A stretch of 64,000 nucleotides of DNA from Brachyspira sp. SAP_772. GTDB lineage: Bacteria; Spirochaetota; Brachyspiria; Brachyspirales; Brachyspiraceae. This document shows positions 26,439 through 35,526 of the stretch, piece after piece (positions within the stretch are counted from its first letter, which is position 1; every line of letters starts with the position of its first letter). A program made the position numbers and the translations under genes. Location of the stretch: contig NZ_VYIX01000002.1 of the NCBI RefSeq assembly GCF_009755885.1, positions 540,875-604,874 of the forward strand, in the 5' to 3' direction. The notes under the pieces were generated by a model, which ran no database searches, was not told the DNA's origin, and saw only the letters and a list, made by a program, of their open reading frames with translations.

Positions 26439-27614
26439 TTATATTTCTACATCCTTAGAATAATCTATTCCTTCAACTTCAAATCCATGCATATTCATAT
26501 AATCTTTTCTAAACATAGACATATCAGCTAACTCTTTTAAATTATCCTGATTAAGTATTTTCCACACATTTAATACTTCTTCTTGAACATCTTTTTTAAG
26601 TTCCCAATCATCAAGCCTAATTCTATTAACAGAGTCTAAAGGTATATCGCCTCCATTATATAATTTATCACTTAATAATCTATACATCTGCTCAATACAG
26701 CCTTCATGTAATCCTTTAGCCTTCATTATTTTAAATAATATTCCAATATAAAGAGGCACTGTAGGTATAACAGAAGAAGCCCTTGTTACAACAGCTTTAT
26801 TAACAGATATATAAGCATGTCCGTTTATCTTTTTTTGCATCTCTTTATCAAGTCTATGAGCTGTGTTTTCTATATCGTCTTTAGCTCTTCCAATAGTTCC
26901 GTCTCTGTAAACTGCTTTAGTGATTTCTGGTCCTATATAAGAATAAGCTATATTAATTGCATTTTCTGCAAGTAAATCTGCTTCAAGTAAAGCATTAGTC
27001 CAAAGCTCCCAGTCTTCTCCTCCCATAACCTTTACAGTGTTTTTTATATCTTCATCGTTAGCAGGCTCTATAGAAACATTTAATAACTCTTCAGTCATAA
27101 AATCTATTCCCATACCTTCATATTTTTTTCCTATAGGCTTTAATGTAGAACGATGCAAAATACCAGTTTTTTCATCTGTTCTCACAGGAGCAGCTAAACT
27201 ATATATAAATAAATCTATCTTTCCATCAAAAAATTTTTTAGCTTCTTTTATAACTTCTTCTTTTGAAGCATTTAAAAAAGCGTCCAAATTAAGACTTACT
27301 TCTTCTATACCATCTCTTTTAGCAAACTCACTGAAAGCCATATTATTATACCAGCCCGGTGTAGCTGTTCTTCTCTCTGTAGCTGCTTTTTCTAATGAAA
27401 CTCCCATAGTTTTAGCTCCAAGTCCATAAGCTATAGCAATTCTGCTAGCAAGGCCGTATCCTCCAGAGCTTCCTAATATAAGAGCATTTTTTACATTTGA
27501 TTTTATTTTTCCTTTTGATTTTACATAATTAATTTGATTTTCTACTTCCTTTCTGCATCCTAATGGGTGAGCTGTAGTACATATATTATTCAATATTTTA
27601 GGCGCTACTATCAT
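26439..27614 (-). CDS. fabV: FabV-type enoyl-ACP/CoA reductase, paralogue 1
   Basis: NADH-dependent trans-2-enoyl-ACP (or CoA) reductase, the last step of fatty acid elongation; FabV enzymes are generally tolerant of triclosan. 391 residues. Motifs: the N-terminal CTTAHPLGCRKEVENQI, the nucleotide-binding ALILGSSGGYGLASRIAIAY, and the catalytic Tyr-X8-Lys in YSYIGPEITKAVYRDGTIG. The ATG has AAAGGAGAT. A second complete paralogue lies at 28802, with an FkbM methyltransferase on the opposite strand between them. Confidence 0.96.
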   Translation of the reverse strand: MIVAPKILNNICTTAHPLGCRKEVENQINYVKSKGKIKSNVKNALILGSSGGYGLASRIAIAYGLGAKTMGVSLEKAATERRTATPGWYNNMAFSEFAKRDGIEEVSLNLDAFLNASKEEVIKEAKKFFDGKIDLFIYSLAAPVRTDEKTGILHRSTLKPIGKKYEGMGIDFMTEELLNVSIEPANDEDIKNTVKVMGGEDWELWTNALLEADLLAENAINIAYSYIGPEITKAVYRDGTIGRAKDDIENTAHRLDKEMQKKINGHAYISVNKAVVTRASSVIPTVPLYIGILFKIMKAKGLHEGCIEQMYRLLSDKLYNGGDIPLDSVNRIRLDDWELKKDVQEEVLNVWKILNQDNLKELADMSMFRKDYMNMHGFEVEGIDYSKDVEI

Positions 27615-27769
27615 TTATGTATCTCCTTTAATAAAATTATTATCTTAAAATATATCTATACTTTATAATAGAATTGTATTTTTTTCAATAAAATAAAATT
27701 ATATCAAAATAATAATTACATAATATTCTTTTATATGTTATACTATATAAAAAAAATTATGGTGTTTTT

Positions 27770-28726
27770 ATGAGTATATCAAATGATTTATTAAATGACT
27801 GCAGAAAAAAATTAGGAAACAAGTTTACAAAAGAATTTATAAAAGAAAAAGAGAATAGCGATAATTTTATAAATGCATTAATTAATACAGATAATTTTGA
27901 TATTTTTTATAATATGCTTGAAGAAGATTATTCTAAGAATATTTTTAGGAAAGTAGTATTATATAGGTATATGCTTGCTTTTAATCCTAAGGTGCATAAA
28001 AATTTATTAAAGGAAATATTATTTAGTTTTAAATACGGCATCATATCAACATTTAAATGGATTATAAAAATGATATCTTTTTTAATTACTAAGAGATTTA
28101 AACTTCCTAAAGAAATAGGAGCTTGGGCATTATATTATATATTTTATTTAGAGCAGTATAATGTAAGAGATGTGTTTGAAGTGAATGGGGATAATGTATT
28201 ATTTGATGTTGGTGCTTGGAAGGGAGACAGCAGCTACTTTTTTTCTAAGAGAAGCTCTAATAATGCAAAAATATATGCTTTTGAGCCAGATAATAATGCA
28301 TACAATGTTCTTAAAAATATTAAAGATAAATATAATCTCAATAATGTAATACTTCAAAATGAGATTCTTTTAGATTGTGAAAAGGATATAGATTTTGTTT
28401 CTATGATACCAAATACTCCTACAGTAAAAAAGCATGCTATTACTTTAGATATGTTTGTAGAGAAAAACAACATAGAAAATATTGATTATATAAAAATGGA
28501 TGTTGAAGGGGCGGAACAAAAAATTTTGGAAGGTGCCGTAAACACAATAAAAAAATATAGGCCGAGTTTAGCTATAGCGATTTATCATGGCGGAGAGCTT
28601 TTTATGGAAGATTTTTTTAAGATACCAGTATTTATAAAAAGCATTGCAGATGATTATGAGTACTACATAAGAAGCTATTCACCTCGGGGTGGGGAGACTA
28701 TTCTTTTTTGTAAGCCAAAAGAGTAA
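27770..28726 (+). CDS. FkbM-family methyltransferase
   Basis: 318-residue SAM-dependent methyltransferase. The C-terminal half (about 135-310) has NVLFDVGAWKGDSSYFFSKR (SAM-binding loop), IYAFEPDNNAYNVL, and YIKMDVEGAEQKILEGA, followed by the family end SYSPRGGETILFC. The N-terminal 120 residues are helical and unfamiliar. FkbM proteins commonly methylate sugars or polyketides at a hydroxyl group; the substrate here is unknown. It is the only plus-strand gene between two fabV genes, so it may have arrived between duplicated copies or simply be a neighbour. The ribosome site is weak. Confidence 0.88.
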   Translation: MSISNDLLNDCRKKLGNKFTKEFIKEKENSDNFINALINTDNFDIFYNMLEEDYSKNIFRKVVLYRYMLAFNPKVHKNLLKEILFSFKYGIISTFKWIIKMISFLITKRFKLPKEIGAWALYYIFYLEQYNVRDVFEVNGDNVLFDVGAWKGDSSYFFSKRSSNNAKIYAFEPDNNAYNVLKNIKDKYNLNNVILQNEILLDCEKDIDFVSMIPNTPTVKKHAITLDMFVEKNNIENIDYIKMDVEGAEQKILEGAVNTIKKYRPSLAIAIYHGGELFMEDFFKIPVFIKSIADDYEYYIRSYSPRGGETILFCKPKE

Positions 28727-28732
28727 TTAAAA

Positions 28733-28770
28733 ATAAAGGCATATCTAAAAAATAGACATGCCTTATTAAT
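28733..28770. terminator. Hairpin between the methyltransferase and second fabV genes
   Basis: AAAGGCATATCTA pairs with TAGACATGCCTT. Its right half and tail (ACATGCCTTATTAATAT) are close to the terminator at 24054. Confidence 0.65.
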
Positions 28771-28801
28771 ATTTCCTTATTATATATATTATATTTTATT
28801 A

Positions 28802-29980
28802 TTATATTTGAACGTCAGCGTTATAATCAATGCCGTCTAAACCAAAGCCGTGAAGATGTAAATACTCATCTCTAAATTGATTTAAATCTGCATTTTCTTT
28901 TAATGTAGTATTATCTTTAATTTTATCCCAAGCAAGAGCAACCTCTTTTTGTACGTCTTCTCTAAGCTCCCAGTCATCTAATCTTAATCTTTGTTTTTCA
29001 TCAAGTATAAAGCCTTTGTCAGAATAGATTTTTTCTGCGAATTGTCTATACATTTGCTCTATACAGCCTTCATGAATATTTTTATCTTTCATTACTTTAA
29101 ACAATATGCTTATATACAAAGGCATAGCAGGTATAACAGCAGAAGCTCTAGTAACAACCGCCTTAGCAACACTTACATAAGCATGACCATGAAGTTTTTC
29201 TTGCATCATCTTATCAATATTTATAGCAGTCTCTTCTAAATCATCTTTAGCCCTTCCAATAGTGCCGTCTCTATATATAGCCTTAGTCATCTCTGGTCCT
29301 ATATAAGAATAAGCCAAAGTTAAAGCATTCTCAGAGAGCATATCTTCTTTTATTAGAGCCTCAATCCATAATCTCCAATCATCTCCGCCCATTACTTTTA
29401 CAGTAGCTTTAATCTCTTCTTCACTAGCAGCAGGCATGTTTACCTGTATAAGCTCTTCAGTCATAAAATCAACACCAAATCCGCTATAATCTTTTCCTAT
29501 AGGTTTTAAAGTAGAACGATATGTAATGCCCTCTTTTTCATCTTTTCTAATACCAGTAGCCAAACTATATATAACACAGTCTATTTTGCCATCAAAAAAG
29601 TTTTTAGCTTCTTTAATAATATTTTCTTTTGAAGATTCTAAAAAAGCATCTCCTACTATAGTTTTTTCTTTAATGCCGTCTCTTTTAGCAAACTCACTAA
29701 AAGCCATATTGTTATACCAGCCCGGTGTAGCAGTTTTTTCTTCTGATGCTGCTCTTTCAAATGATACGCTTAAAGTATTTGCATTCATACCATATGCTAA
29801 CACTATTCTGCTTGCAAGACCATATCCGCCAGACCCTCCAAGTATTAAAGCGTTTTTTATGTTTGACTTTATCTTTCCTTTTGATTTAACATAGTTAATC
29901 TGATTTTCTACTTCTTTTTTGCATCCTAATGGATGAGAAGTTCTGCATACATTATTTGCTATTTGAGGTTTTACTACCAT
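28802..29980 (-). CDS. fabV: FabV-type enoyl-ACP/CoA reductase, paralogue 2
   Basis: Full-length second copy. Motifs CRTSHPLGCKKEVENQI, ALILGGSGGYGLASRIVLAY and YSYIGPEMTKAIYRDGTIG match paralogue 1 throughout. I chose the ATG at 29978-29980 (392 residues) instead of the one two codons upstream: AGAGAGGA is 9 bases from it, only 3 from the first, and MVVKPQIANNVC then aligns with MIVAPKILNNIC of the first copy from residue 1. Both copies keep the active-site Tyr-X8-Lys, so both should work. They may differ in ACP versus CoA substrate, as some related proteins act as trans-2-enoyl-CoA reductases in butyrate or wax-ester routes. Confidence 0.96.
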   Translation of the reverse strand: MVVKPQIANNVCRTSHPLGCKKEVENQINYVKSKGKIKSNIKNALILGGSGGYGLASRIVLAYGMNANTLSVSFERAASEEKTATPGWYNNMAFSEFAKRDGIKEKTIVGDAFLESSKENIIKEAKNFFDGKIDCVIYSLATGIRKDEKEGITYRSTLKPIGKDYSGFGVDFMTEELIQVNMPAASEEEIKATVKVMGGDDWRLWIEALIKEDMLSENALTLAYSYIGPEMTKAIYRDGTIGRAKDDLEETAINIDKMMQEKLHGHAYVSVAKAVVTRASAVIPAMPLYISILFKVMKDKNIHEGCIEQMYRQFAEKIYSDKGFILDEKQRLRLDDWELREDVQKEVALAWDKIKDNTTLKENADLNQFRDEYLHLHGFGLDGIDYNADVQI

Positions 29981-30110
29981 AATCATTAATCCTCTCTTTA
30001 ATTTTTAATTAATTTTTTATTTTACATTAAGGATATATCATATTATATATTTTTCAATAGCAAATATATGATAATTAGTCTTTTTATTGTTACAAAATAC
30101 ACTTTTTTTA

Positions 30111-30323
30111 TTAAAATTTGGAAATTATCCACATTATAAGAGACAATATTATACTAGCTATTATAGAAGTTACTATTGGAAATGCAAAAGTGAAATTTTC
30201 TTTTTTTATAACAATATCTCCCGGAAGTTTTCCGATTGGGATTTTTAATAATATTAATATGCCTATTATTATAGCAATGATTCCTACAACAATAAGCATT
30301 TTTGCAAAGTAGTTATTCATCAT
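30111..30323 (-). CDS. Small membrane protein, DUF2905 family
   Basis: 70 residues with two membrane helices (about 9-29 and 48-68) joined by a short loop, KIPIGKLPGDIVIKKENFTF, that is the DUF2905 signature. Start may be the first or second ATG (30323 or 30320); the second has the better spacing to AAGAGA. Function unknown. It lies 57 bases downstream of the TrkA-type gene on the same strand. Confidence 0.85.
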   Translation of the reverse strand: MMNNYFAKMLIVVGIIAIIIGILILLKIPIGKLPGDIVIKKENFTFAFPIVTSIIASIILSLIMWIISKF

Positions 30324-30379
30324 ATTCTCTTATTAAATTATATTACTTTTTATTTATTTAAAAAATGTTTTATAAAAAA

Positions 30380-31066
30380 TTATTCAGAGAGTTTTCTATT
30401 TAATTTTTCTATGTCTTTATCGTGCCCAGCTATTACAAGTATGTCCCCCTCAACCATAGACTCTTCAGGGTCAGGAGTACAATCAACTATAATCTTTTTC
30501 TCTCCCAATATACTAGTTGTTTCTTTTTTTATAGCTACAACATTAATTTTATATTTCTTTCTCAAATCAAGTTCTTTTAAGTTTTTGCCAGCAAGCCCAG
30601 CATGCACAGGAAACTCTACTATTGAGTGGTATTCTGTTAAGTCGTATAAAAGCAGAGAATCTCCAACTTCAAGCTGTTCAGCTATATGTATTCCCATTGA
30701 CTCTTCCGGACTTACAAGGTGGGTAATTCCTATTTTGCTTAATATAGCTTTATGTCTTTCATCAGAATATCTTGCTATTATATTTTTTACGTTGAGTTCT
30801 TTTAATATTAGTGAAGTTAATATGCTTGTCATAATATCTTCACCTATAGTAACTATAACAGCATCAAATTTATTAATTTCTATAGCCTCTAATGCTTCTC
30901 TTTGAGTAGAGTCTAATTTCAAAGCCTGAGTAACATTATTTTTTATAGCTTCTATTTCATTAATGTCATTATCTATTGCCAATACTTCTATTGAAGGTTT
31001 ATTCATTAATCTATTTATTAGAGCCTTACCTAAAGTACCAACTCCTATAACTGCATATTGTAGCAT
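30380..31066 (-). CDS. TrkA/KtrA-type potassium uptake regulatory subunit
   Basis: 228-residue cytoplasmic RCK protein that gates a Trk/Ktr potassium channel. The N-terminal Rossmann domain (about 1-135) starts YAVIGVGTLGKALINRL and continues EVLAIDND, KLDSTQREAL and DAVIVTIGEDIM; the C-terminal RCK_C domain (about 140-228) contains DCTPDPEESMVEGDILVIAG. A membrane partner (TrkH/KtrB) is not in the window. ATG start; two genes in the same direction with the DUF2905 gene. Confidence 0.93.
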   Translation of the reverse strand: MLQYAVIGVGTLGKALINRLMNKPSIEVLAIDNDINEIEAIKNNVTQALKLDSTQREALEAIEINKFDAVIVTIGEDIMTSILTSLILKELNVKNIIARYSDERHKAILSKIGITHLVSPEESMGIHIAEQLEVGDSLLLYDLTEYHSIVEFPVHAGLAGKNLKELDLRKKYKINVVAIKKETTSILGEKKIIVDCTPDPEESMVEGDILVIAGHDKDIEKLNRKLSE

Positions 31067-31283
31067 CTGTGAATACCTCTATAAAAATAATTTTTTTTAA
31101 TTGTTATTTAATTTAGTTCAATTATGTTTTTATTATAGTTTAATATAAAAAATTGTCAAAAACAAAATTAAAATATAGGTGTTATATGTATTATAATATA
31201 ATATTAAATTTTGATTTAAGCTATTGCAATCATATTATTAATATATATAATATTAAATATATTAATAAACGGAGGTACGCTAT

Positions 31284-31787
31284 ATGAAAAATAACAAATT
31301 GTACTTACTTATAACTATTATGATGATGATAGTATTAACTTCTTGCGGAACAGGTGTGAGCAGAAACAATCCTGAAGGTTGGATAAATGATGATACTTTT
31401 AGAGTAATGGGGATGGGTTCGCCTAGTGATGATATAGATGTTGATGATAAGTTTAGAAGAGAAGTTGTATCAAGACAGGCTGCAGAGTTAGATGCTAAAA
31501 ATAAAATAGTAGCTAAGATAGTTGGTTCTTATGTAGAATCTTTAAGCTCTACAGAAAAGGGAATGATAGATGAATATGTAATACAAGAGAGAGTTGCAGG
31601 AAGAGTGAGGGGAGTATCTATAATTGAGAGCAAATGGGACTCTAAACAAAATTGTACAGTTGTAGCAGAATTATATTCAAAGGGCTTAAAAAAACAAATG
31701 GATACTTTAATTTCAAAATATCTTCAAGAGGTTGGTATGCAATACACTGCAGAAGATGTTGCTGGCAGAGTAAGAACTGCTGAATAA
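31284..31787 (+). CDS. Small lipoprotein, possibly LPP20-like
   Basis: 167 residues. A lipoprotein signal peptide with the lipobox VLTSC (Cys21) is followed by WINDDTFRVMGMGSPSDD and a helical part AAELDAKNKIVAKIVGSYVE, resembling LPP20/LPP-type lipoproteins in which an Ala-rich helix packs on a sheet. The resemblance is by eye only. ACGGAGGT provides an excellent ribosome site. First gene of an apparent operon with the SDR, the 623-residue protein and the acyltransferase. Confidence 0.72.
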   Translation: MKNNKLYLLITIMMMIVLTSCGTGVSRNNPEGWINDDTFRVMGMGSPSDDIDVDDKFRREVVSRQAAELDAKNKIVAKIVGSYVESLSSTEKGMIDEYVIQERVAGRVRGVSIIESKWDSKQNCTVVAELYSKGLKKQMDTLISKYLQEVGMQYTAEDVAGRVRTAE

Positions 31788-31809
31788 ATAATTATAAAGG
31801 CAAGTTTTT

Positions 31810-32589
31810 ATGTATAAAGAAGATATTAAAGGCAGATTGGCTTTTATTTCTGGAGCTAGTGCTGGTATTGGTGAAGCTGTTGCGAAGATGCTTGCTTCTA
31901 ATGGTGTTAATCTTATTCTAACAGCTAGGAGAATTGAAAAATTAGAGTCTCTTAAAAGTATGTTAGAGAAAGATTATAATATAAAAGTAAAAGTTATCAA
32001 AGTAGATTATGCCGATGTTAATAGCATAAAAAATGCTGTATCTTCATTAGAAAATGAATGGAAGAATATAGATATACTTATCAATAATGCAGGGCTTGCT
32101 TTGGGTAAGGATTATTTTTATAACAATGATATAGAAGACAGCTTGCAGATGATAAGAGTAAACTGCGAAGGTTTGATAGTATTAACTAGAATGATAATAC
32201 CTCTAATGCTTAATAGTAAAAATGCTGATATCATTAATTTAGCTTCTACTGCTGCAGACGAGGCTTATTTTGGAGGAGCCATTTATTGTTCTAGTAAATC
32301 TTTTGTAGAGATGTTTGGAGATGTTTTAAGAGTTGAGTTAATAGACAAGCCTATAAGAGTAACAAATATAAAACCGGGTGCTGTAAACACAGAGTTTTCT
32401 ACTGTTAGATTTAAAGGAGATAAAGAGAAGGCTGATAATGTTTACAAGGGTTTTGATCCTTTATATGCAGAAGATATAGCCGATAATATAGAATACGTTA
32501 TCACTAGAAAAAGACATGTTCAAGTATCTAGTATGACTATTTTAGCAGGTAATCAGGCTACAGCCACTATGATACATAGGGGTAAATAA
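31810..32589 (+). CDS. Short-chain dehydrogenase/reductase (YdfG-like)
   Basis: 259-residue NADP-type oxidoreductase. Cofactor loop ISGASAGIGEAVAKMLAS (about 13-30) with the TARR segment after strand 2 favouring NADP; NNAGLALG; catalytic Ser and Tyr-X3-Lys in ASTAADEAY...YCSSKSF. The best fit is the serine/3-hydroxy-acid dehydrogenase YdfG group; the substrate is unproven. It is 22 bases downstream of the lipoprotein gene and 29 before the next gene. Confidence 0.9.
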   Translation: MYKEDIKGRLAFISGASAGIGEAVAKMLASNGVNLILTARRIEKLESLKSMLEKDYNIKVKVIKVDYADVNSIKNAVSSLENEWKNIDILINNAGLALGKDYFYNNDIEDSLQMIRVNCEGLIVLTRMIIPLMLNSKNADIINLASTAADEAYFGGAIYCSSKSFVEMFGDVLRVELIDKPIRVTNIKPGAVNTEFSTVRFKGDKEKADNVYKGFDPLYAEDIADNIEYVITRKRHVQVSSMTILAGNQATATMIHRGK

Positions 32590-32618
32590 TTATATAATAT
32601 TTTTAGGAGTTATTTTCT

Positions 32619-34490
32619 ATGGGTGATATAGATAATACTAGAAATAGATTAAAGCTAGATAATCTTAAAGAAGATGATAGAAGAAATTTATTTAATAAGT
32701 TTGTAGATGCAGGCGGTGAGGTAATAACCAACAGAAAAAAGCAATCTACACTTGACTATTCATCTAAAAAAACTACTTCTAGTTATAATAAACCTAAAAA
32801 TAATAATTATTCTAATAGCACTCCAAGAGGAAATTATGTTTATACTAATGCCTCTCAAGCTCCAAAAAAGGAAAAGCCAACTAGTACATTAATTGTAAAA
32901 AAAAGAAAAAGTGTATTTTTAAGCTTAAAATTATGGCTTGATGCTTTATCTAATAAAACAATAACAACCTTTGGAGGAAATGTACATAATAAGTTTTTGG
33001 GCTTTATAGATAAGAATGTTATATCAGCATTTTTGGAGATGGATACTTTTATATTTAATGCTCTAAATCCAATGGATGATAATTCTCTAGAGCCTAAAAG
33101 TAAAAAAGAAAAAATATTAGCTCAATTTGCTAATGATTTGGAAGATGTTGAACTTTTAGAGCGTATAAAAGATCAATATGATGAAAATATTTATAAGACT
33201 TTTTTAAGACAGTATAAAGATTTACATTCCCCTACAAAAGCAAGCAGTTATGTGAATGAACTTAAGGCTATGTTTAAGCCTTTATATATTTTGCATGCTT
33301 ATTCTTCAAAATTAAAATTGGCAGGAGAAAAAGCTTTGCTTGCATATTCTATAGTAGATAATATTAGTAAGGGAGTTATTAATCCTAGAATATCTAATTT
33401 TAAAAAAGATGTAGATTTAATATATTCAAAATATTATCCTAGATTATTCTCTTTGCTTCAATATGCTTCTAAAGAAAAACTTGAAACATTGTCTGATATT
33501 AATAATTTTCTAGGTATCACAGAAACAGATGTAGTTGGATATTATACTAAAATCAAAAAAGAAAAAGAATTAAAGCAAAAAGAAGAAATTACAAAACAGC
33601 AGCAAGAAGAAACAAAAGAGACTCAAACAGCTGAAGACAATGAAGAAGAAAAATTAATGAAAATAGAATCTATAGGCGTAAAACTTATAGAGAAAGTGGT
33701 TTCATTTAGAAAAGCAGATAATAATATAGAAATAGAAAGTGATCCTTTTTTTAAAGTATCAGATGATGATAAAATATATAGAATAAAAGTATTATTAGAT
33801 TTTTTAGATAGAGAGTATTCTGTATTATTTGTTTCTAATAAAGTAAAATATAATTTGCTTTATGATAATTTGGTGAGAACAGATTATAAGAGTGATTTTA
33901 ATAACATATTTTTATCGCTATCAGATTCTAATTCTAGATTTTTAGAGTACAGTGATATGTGCAAAAATGCTTTAAAAATAGAACAAGATACTACTATGAG
34001 ATTTGAGCAAAGAGTATCTATGTTGGCTGAAAAAAATGGGCAAATATCTTACACTGCTAAAAACCTAAAATCACATATAGTTTCTATTATATCATCTCTA
34101 AAAAAGAAATTAGATAAACTATTATTAGATAGAGAAGAGAGAGAAAGGATAATAGCAAATCCTAATGAGATATTAACATTCTTTTCTGATGTTAGCGGCA
34201 GTAAAAAAAGAATACAGGGATATAATGTATTAAAAGCTTTAACAGAGGCTTATTATTTTGTATCTGGTTTTTATTATTTAATTACAGCAGGAGAATTATC
34301 TGGAGCTGGAATATTAATAGAAGGTGCTAAAAAATCAGAAGAAAATGTTGCTAAACAAAAAGAAGAAAATAGTGTTAAAGATGAAAAAAAAGATGATTTA
34401 GACGATAATTTAAAAAATATTGAAGAAGAATTAACAAATGAATCTGATGAATCTGAGTTGAAGAAAGATGATGATAATGTTCAGGAGTAG
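32619..34490 (+). CDS. Large cytoplasmic protein of unknown function
   Basis: 623 residues, no signal peptide or membrane helix. Layout: a Lys/Asn/Ser-rich disordered N-terminus (about 1-95), a helical block (about 100-310), an acidic Glu/Gln linker (about 318-350), a second helical block (about 350-570), and a highly acidic tail. I recognise no domain. The ATG has TTAGGAG. It sits between an SDR gene and an LpxL-type acyltransferase, 3 bases from the latter, so it is likely co-expressed with envelope lipid genes. Confidence 0.75.
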   Translation: MGDIDNTRNRLKLDNLKEDDRRNLFNKFVDAGGEVITNRKKQSTLDYSSKKTTSSYNKPKNNNYSNSTPRGNYVYTNASQAPKKEKPTSTLIVKKRKSVFLSLKLWLDALSNKTITTFGGNVHNKFLGFIDKNVISAFLEMDTFIFNALNPMDDNSLEPKSKKEKILAQFANDLEDVELLERIKDQYDENIYKTFLRQYKDLHSPTKASSYVNELKAMFKPLYILHAYSSKLKLAGEKALLAYSIVDNISKGVINPRISNFKKDVDLIYSKYYPRLFSLLQYASKEKLETLSDINNFLGITETDVVGYYTKIKKEKELKQKEEITKQQQEETKETQTAEDNEEEKLMKIESIGVKLIEKVVSFRKADNNIEIESDPFFKVSDDDKIYRIKVLLDFLDREYSVLFVSNKVKYNLLYDNLVRTDYKSDFNNIFLSLSDSNSRFLEYSDMCKNALKIEQDTTMRFEQRVSMLAEKNGQISYTAKNLKSHIVSIISSLKKKLDKLLLDREERERIIANPNEILTFFSDVSGSKKRIQGYNVLKALTEAYYFVSGFYYLITAGELSGAGILIEGAKKSEENVAKQKEENSVKDEKKDDLDDNLKNIEEELTNESDESELKKDDDNVQE

Positions 34491-34493
34491 GAA

Positions 34494-35423
34494 TTGGCTT
34501 ACAAATCAAATAAAATTATTATGCTTGAGTATATTCCATTAAGAATATTAATGGAAGTTATATCGTTTTTTCCTTATATTTTTGTGATATTTTTTGCAAA
34601 GATTATAGGGATTTTGATGTTTTATGTAGCTCCAAAGACAAGGAAAATTGCTTTAATTAATTTGAAGCAGGCTTTTCCAGAGAAATCTTATTTGGAGAGA
34701 AGGCTTATTGCTAGACGTTCTATGAAATCTATGATGATGACTTTTGCCGAGTTTATAAAGGCTTCAAGGATGTCAGATGAACAAATATTAAAACGTATAA
34801 AGATAGAAGGCAGAGAGATATTCGATAAGGCTTTAGAAGAAAATAAGGGAGCTGTAGTTATTACAGGGCATATTGGTAATTGGGAGTTTATAGCTTCATA
34901 TTTTGGCATTCATGGATATAATCCTAGTGTTATAGTGAGGCCTTTAGATAATCCTAAACTAGATGCTTATATGAAGTCTTGGAGAGAAAAAAGAGGGGCT
35001 AAATGTATTGCTAGGAAGGGCAATTTAAAAGATATATTTTATGCTTTGAGAGAAAATAAGCCTGTTGCTTTTTTATGCGATCAGAATTACATAGATGGAA
35101 TTTATGTTGATTTTTTTGGTGAGAAATGTGCTACTGCTGTTGGACCTGTTGCAGTTGCCATGAAGACCAAAGCTCCTATAGTTATAATGTATGATGTGCC
35201 TGATAGGTATGGTCATCATAAAATAATTGTTTCTGAGATGATGTATATAGAAGAGAAAGAGACTAAAGAGGAGACTTTATATTATAATACTCAAAAATAT
35301 ACTAAGAAATTAGAAGATATTATAAGAAAGTATCCTGAAAATTGGCTTTGGGTGCATCCAAGATGGAATACTCGTCCTAATGGAGAGCCTGAAGTATTTT
35401 ATAAGCATAATAATTACAGATAA
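34494..35423 (+). CDS. Lipid A-type lauroyl/myristoyl acyltransferase (LpxL/HtrB family)
   Basis: 309 residues. One N-terminal membrane helix and the catalytic HX4E motif in VVITGHIGNWEFIASYFG (about 120-137), followed by the family segments NPKLDAYMKSWREKRGAK and FLCDQNYIDGIYVDFFGEK, and the end NWLWVHPRWNTRP. These enzymes add secondary acyl chains to lipid A. The start codon is TTG at 34494-34496 with CAGGAG placed 7 bases before; this start lies 3 bases after the preceding stop. With kpsF this supports a lipooligosaccharide-containing outer membrane. Confidence 0.92.
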   Translation: MAYKSNKIIMLEYIPLRILMEVISFFPYIFVIFFAKIIGILMFYVAPKTRKIALINLKQAFPEKSYLERRLIARRSMKSMMMTFAEFIKASRMSDEQILKRIKIEGREIFDKALEENKGAVVITGHIGNWEFIASYFGIHGYNPSVIVRPLDNPKLDAYMKSWREKRGAKCIARKGNLKDIFYALRENKPVAFLCDQNYIDGIYVDFFGEKCATAVGPVAVAMKTKAPIVIMYDVPDRYGHHKIIVSEMMYIEEKETKEETLYYNTQKYTKKLEDIIRKYPENWLWVHPRWNTRPNGEPEVFYKHNNYR

Positions 35424-35526
35424 TTTTTACTTTACTTTTTTATAACAGGTTTATATAGTGAAATCATCATTCAATCAATATAATAAAATTAAAAATAAAC
35501 TACAATTATAGGAGGTAGTTATATAT

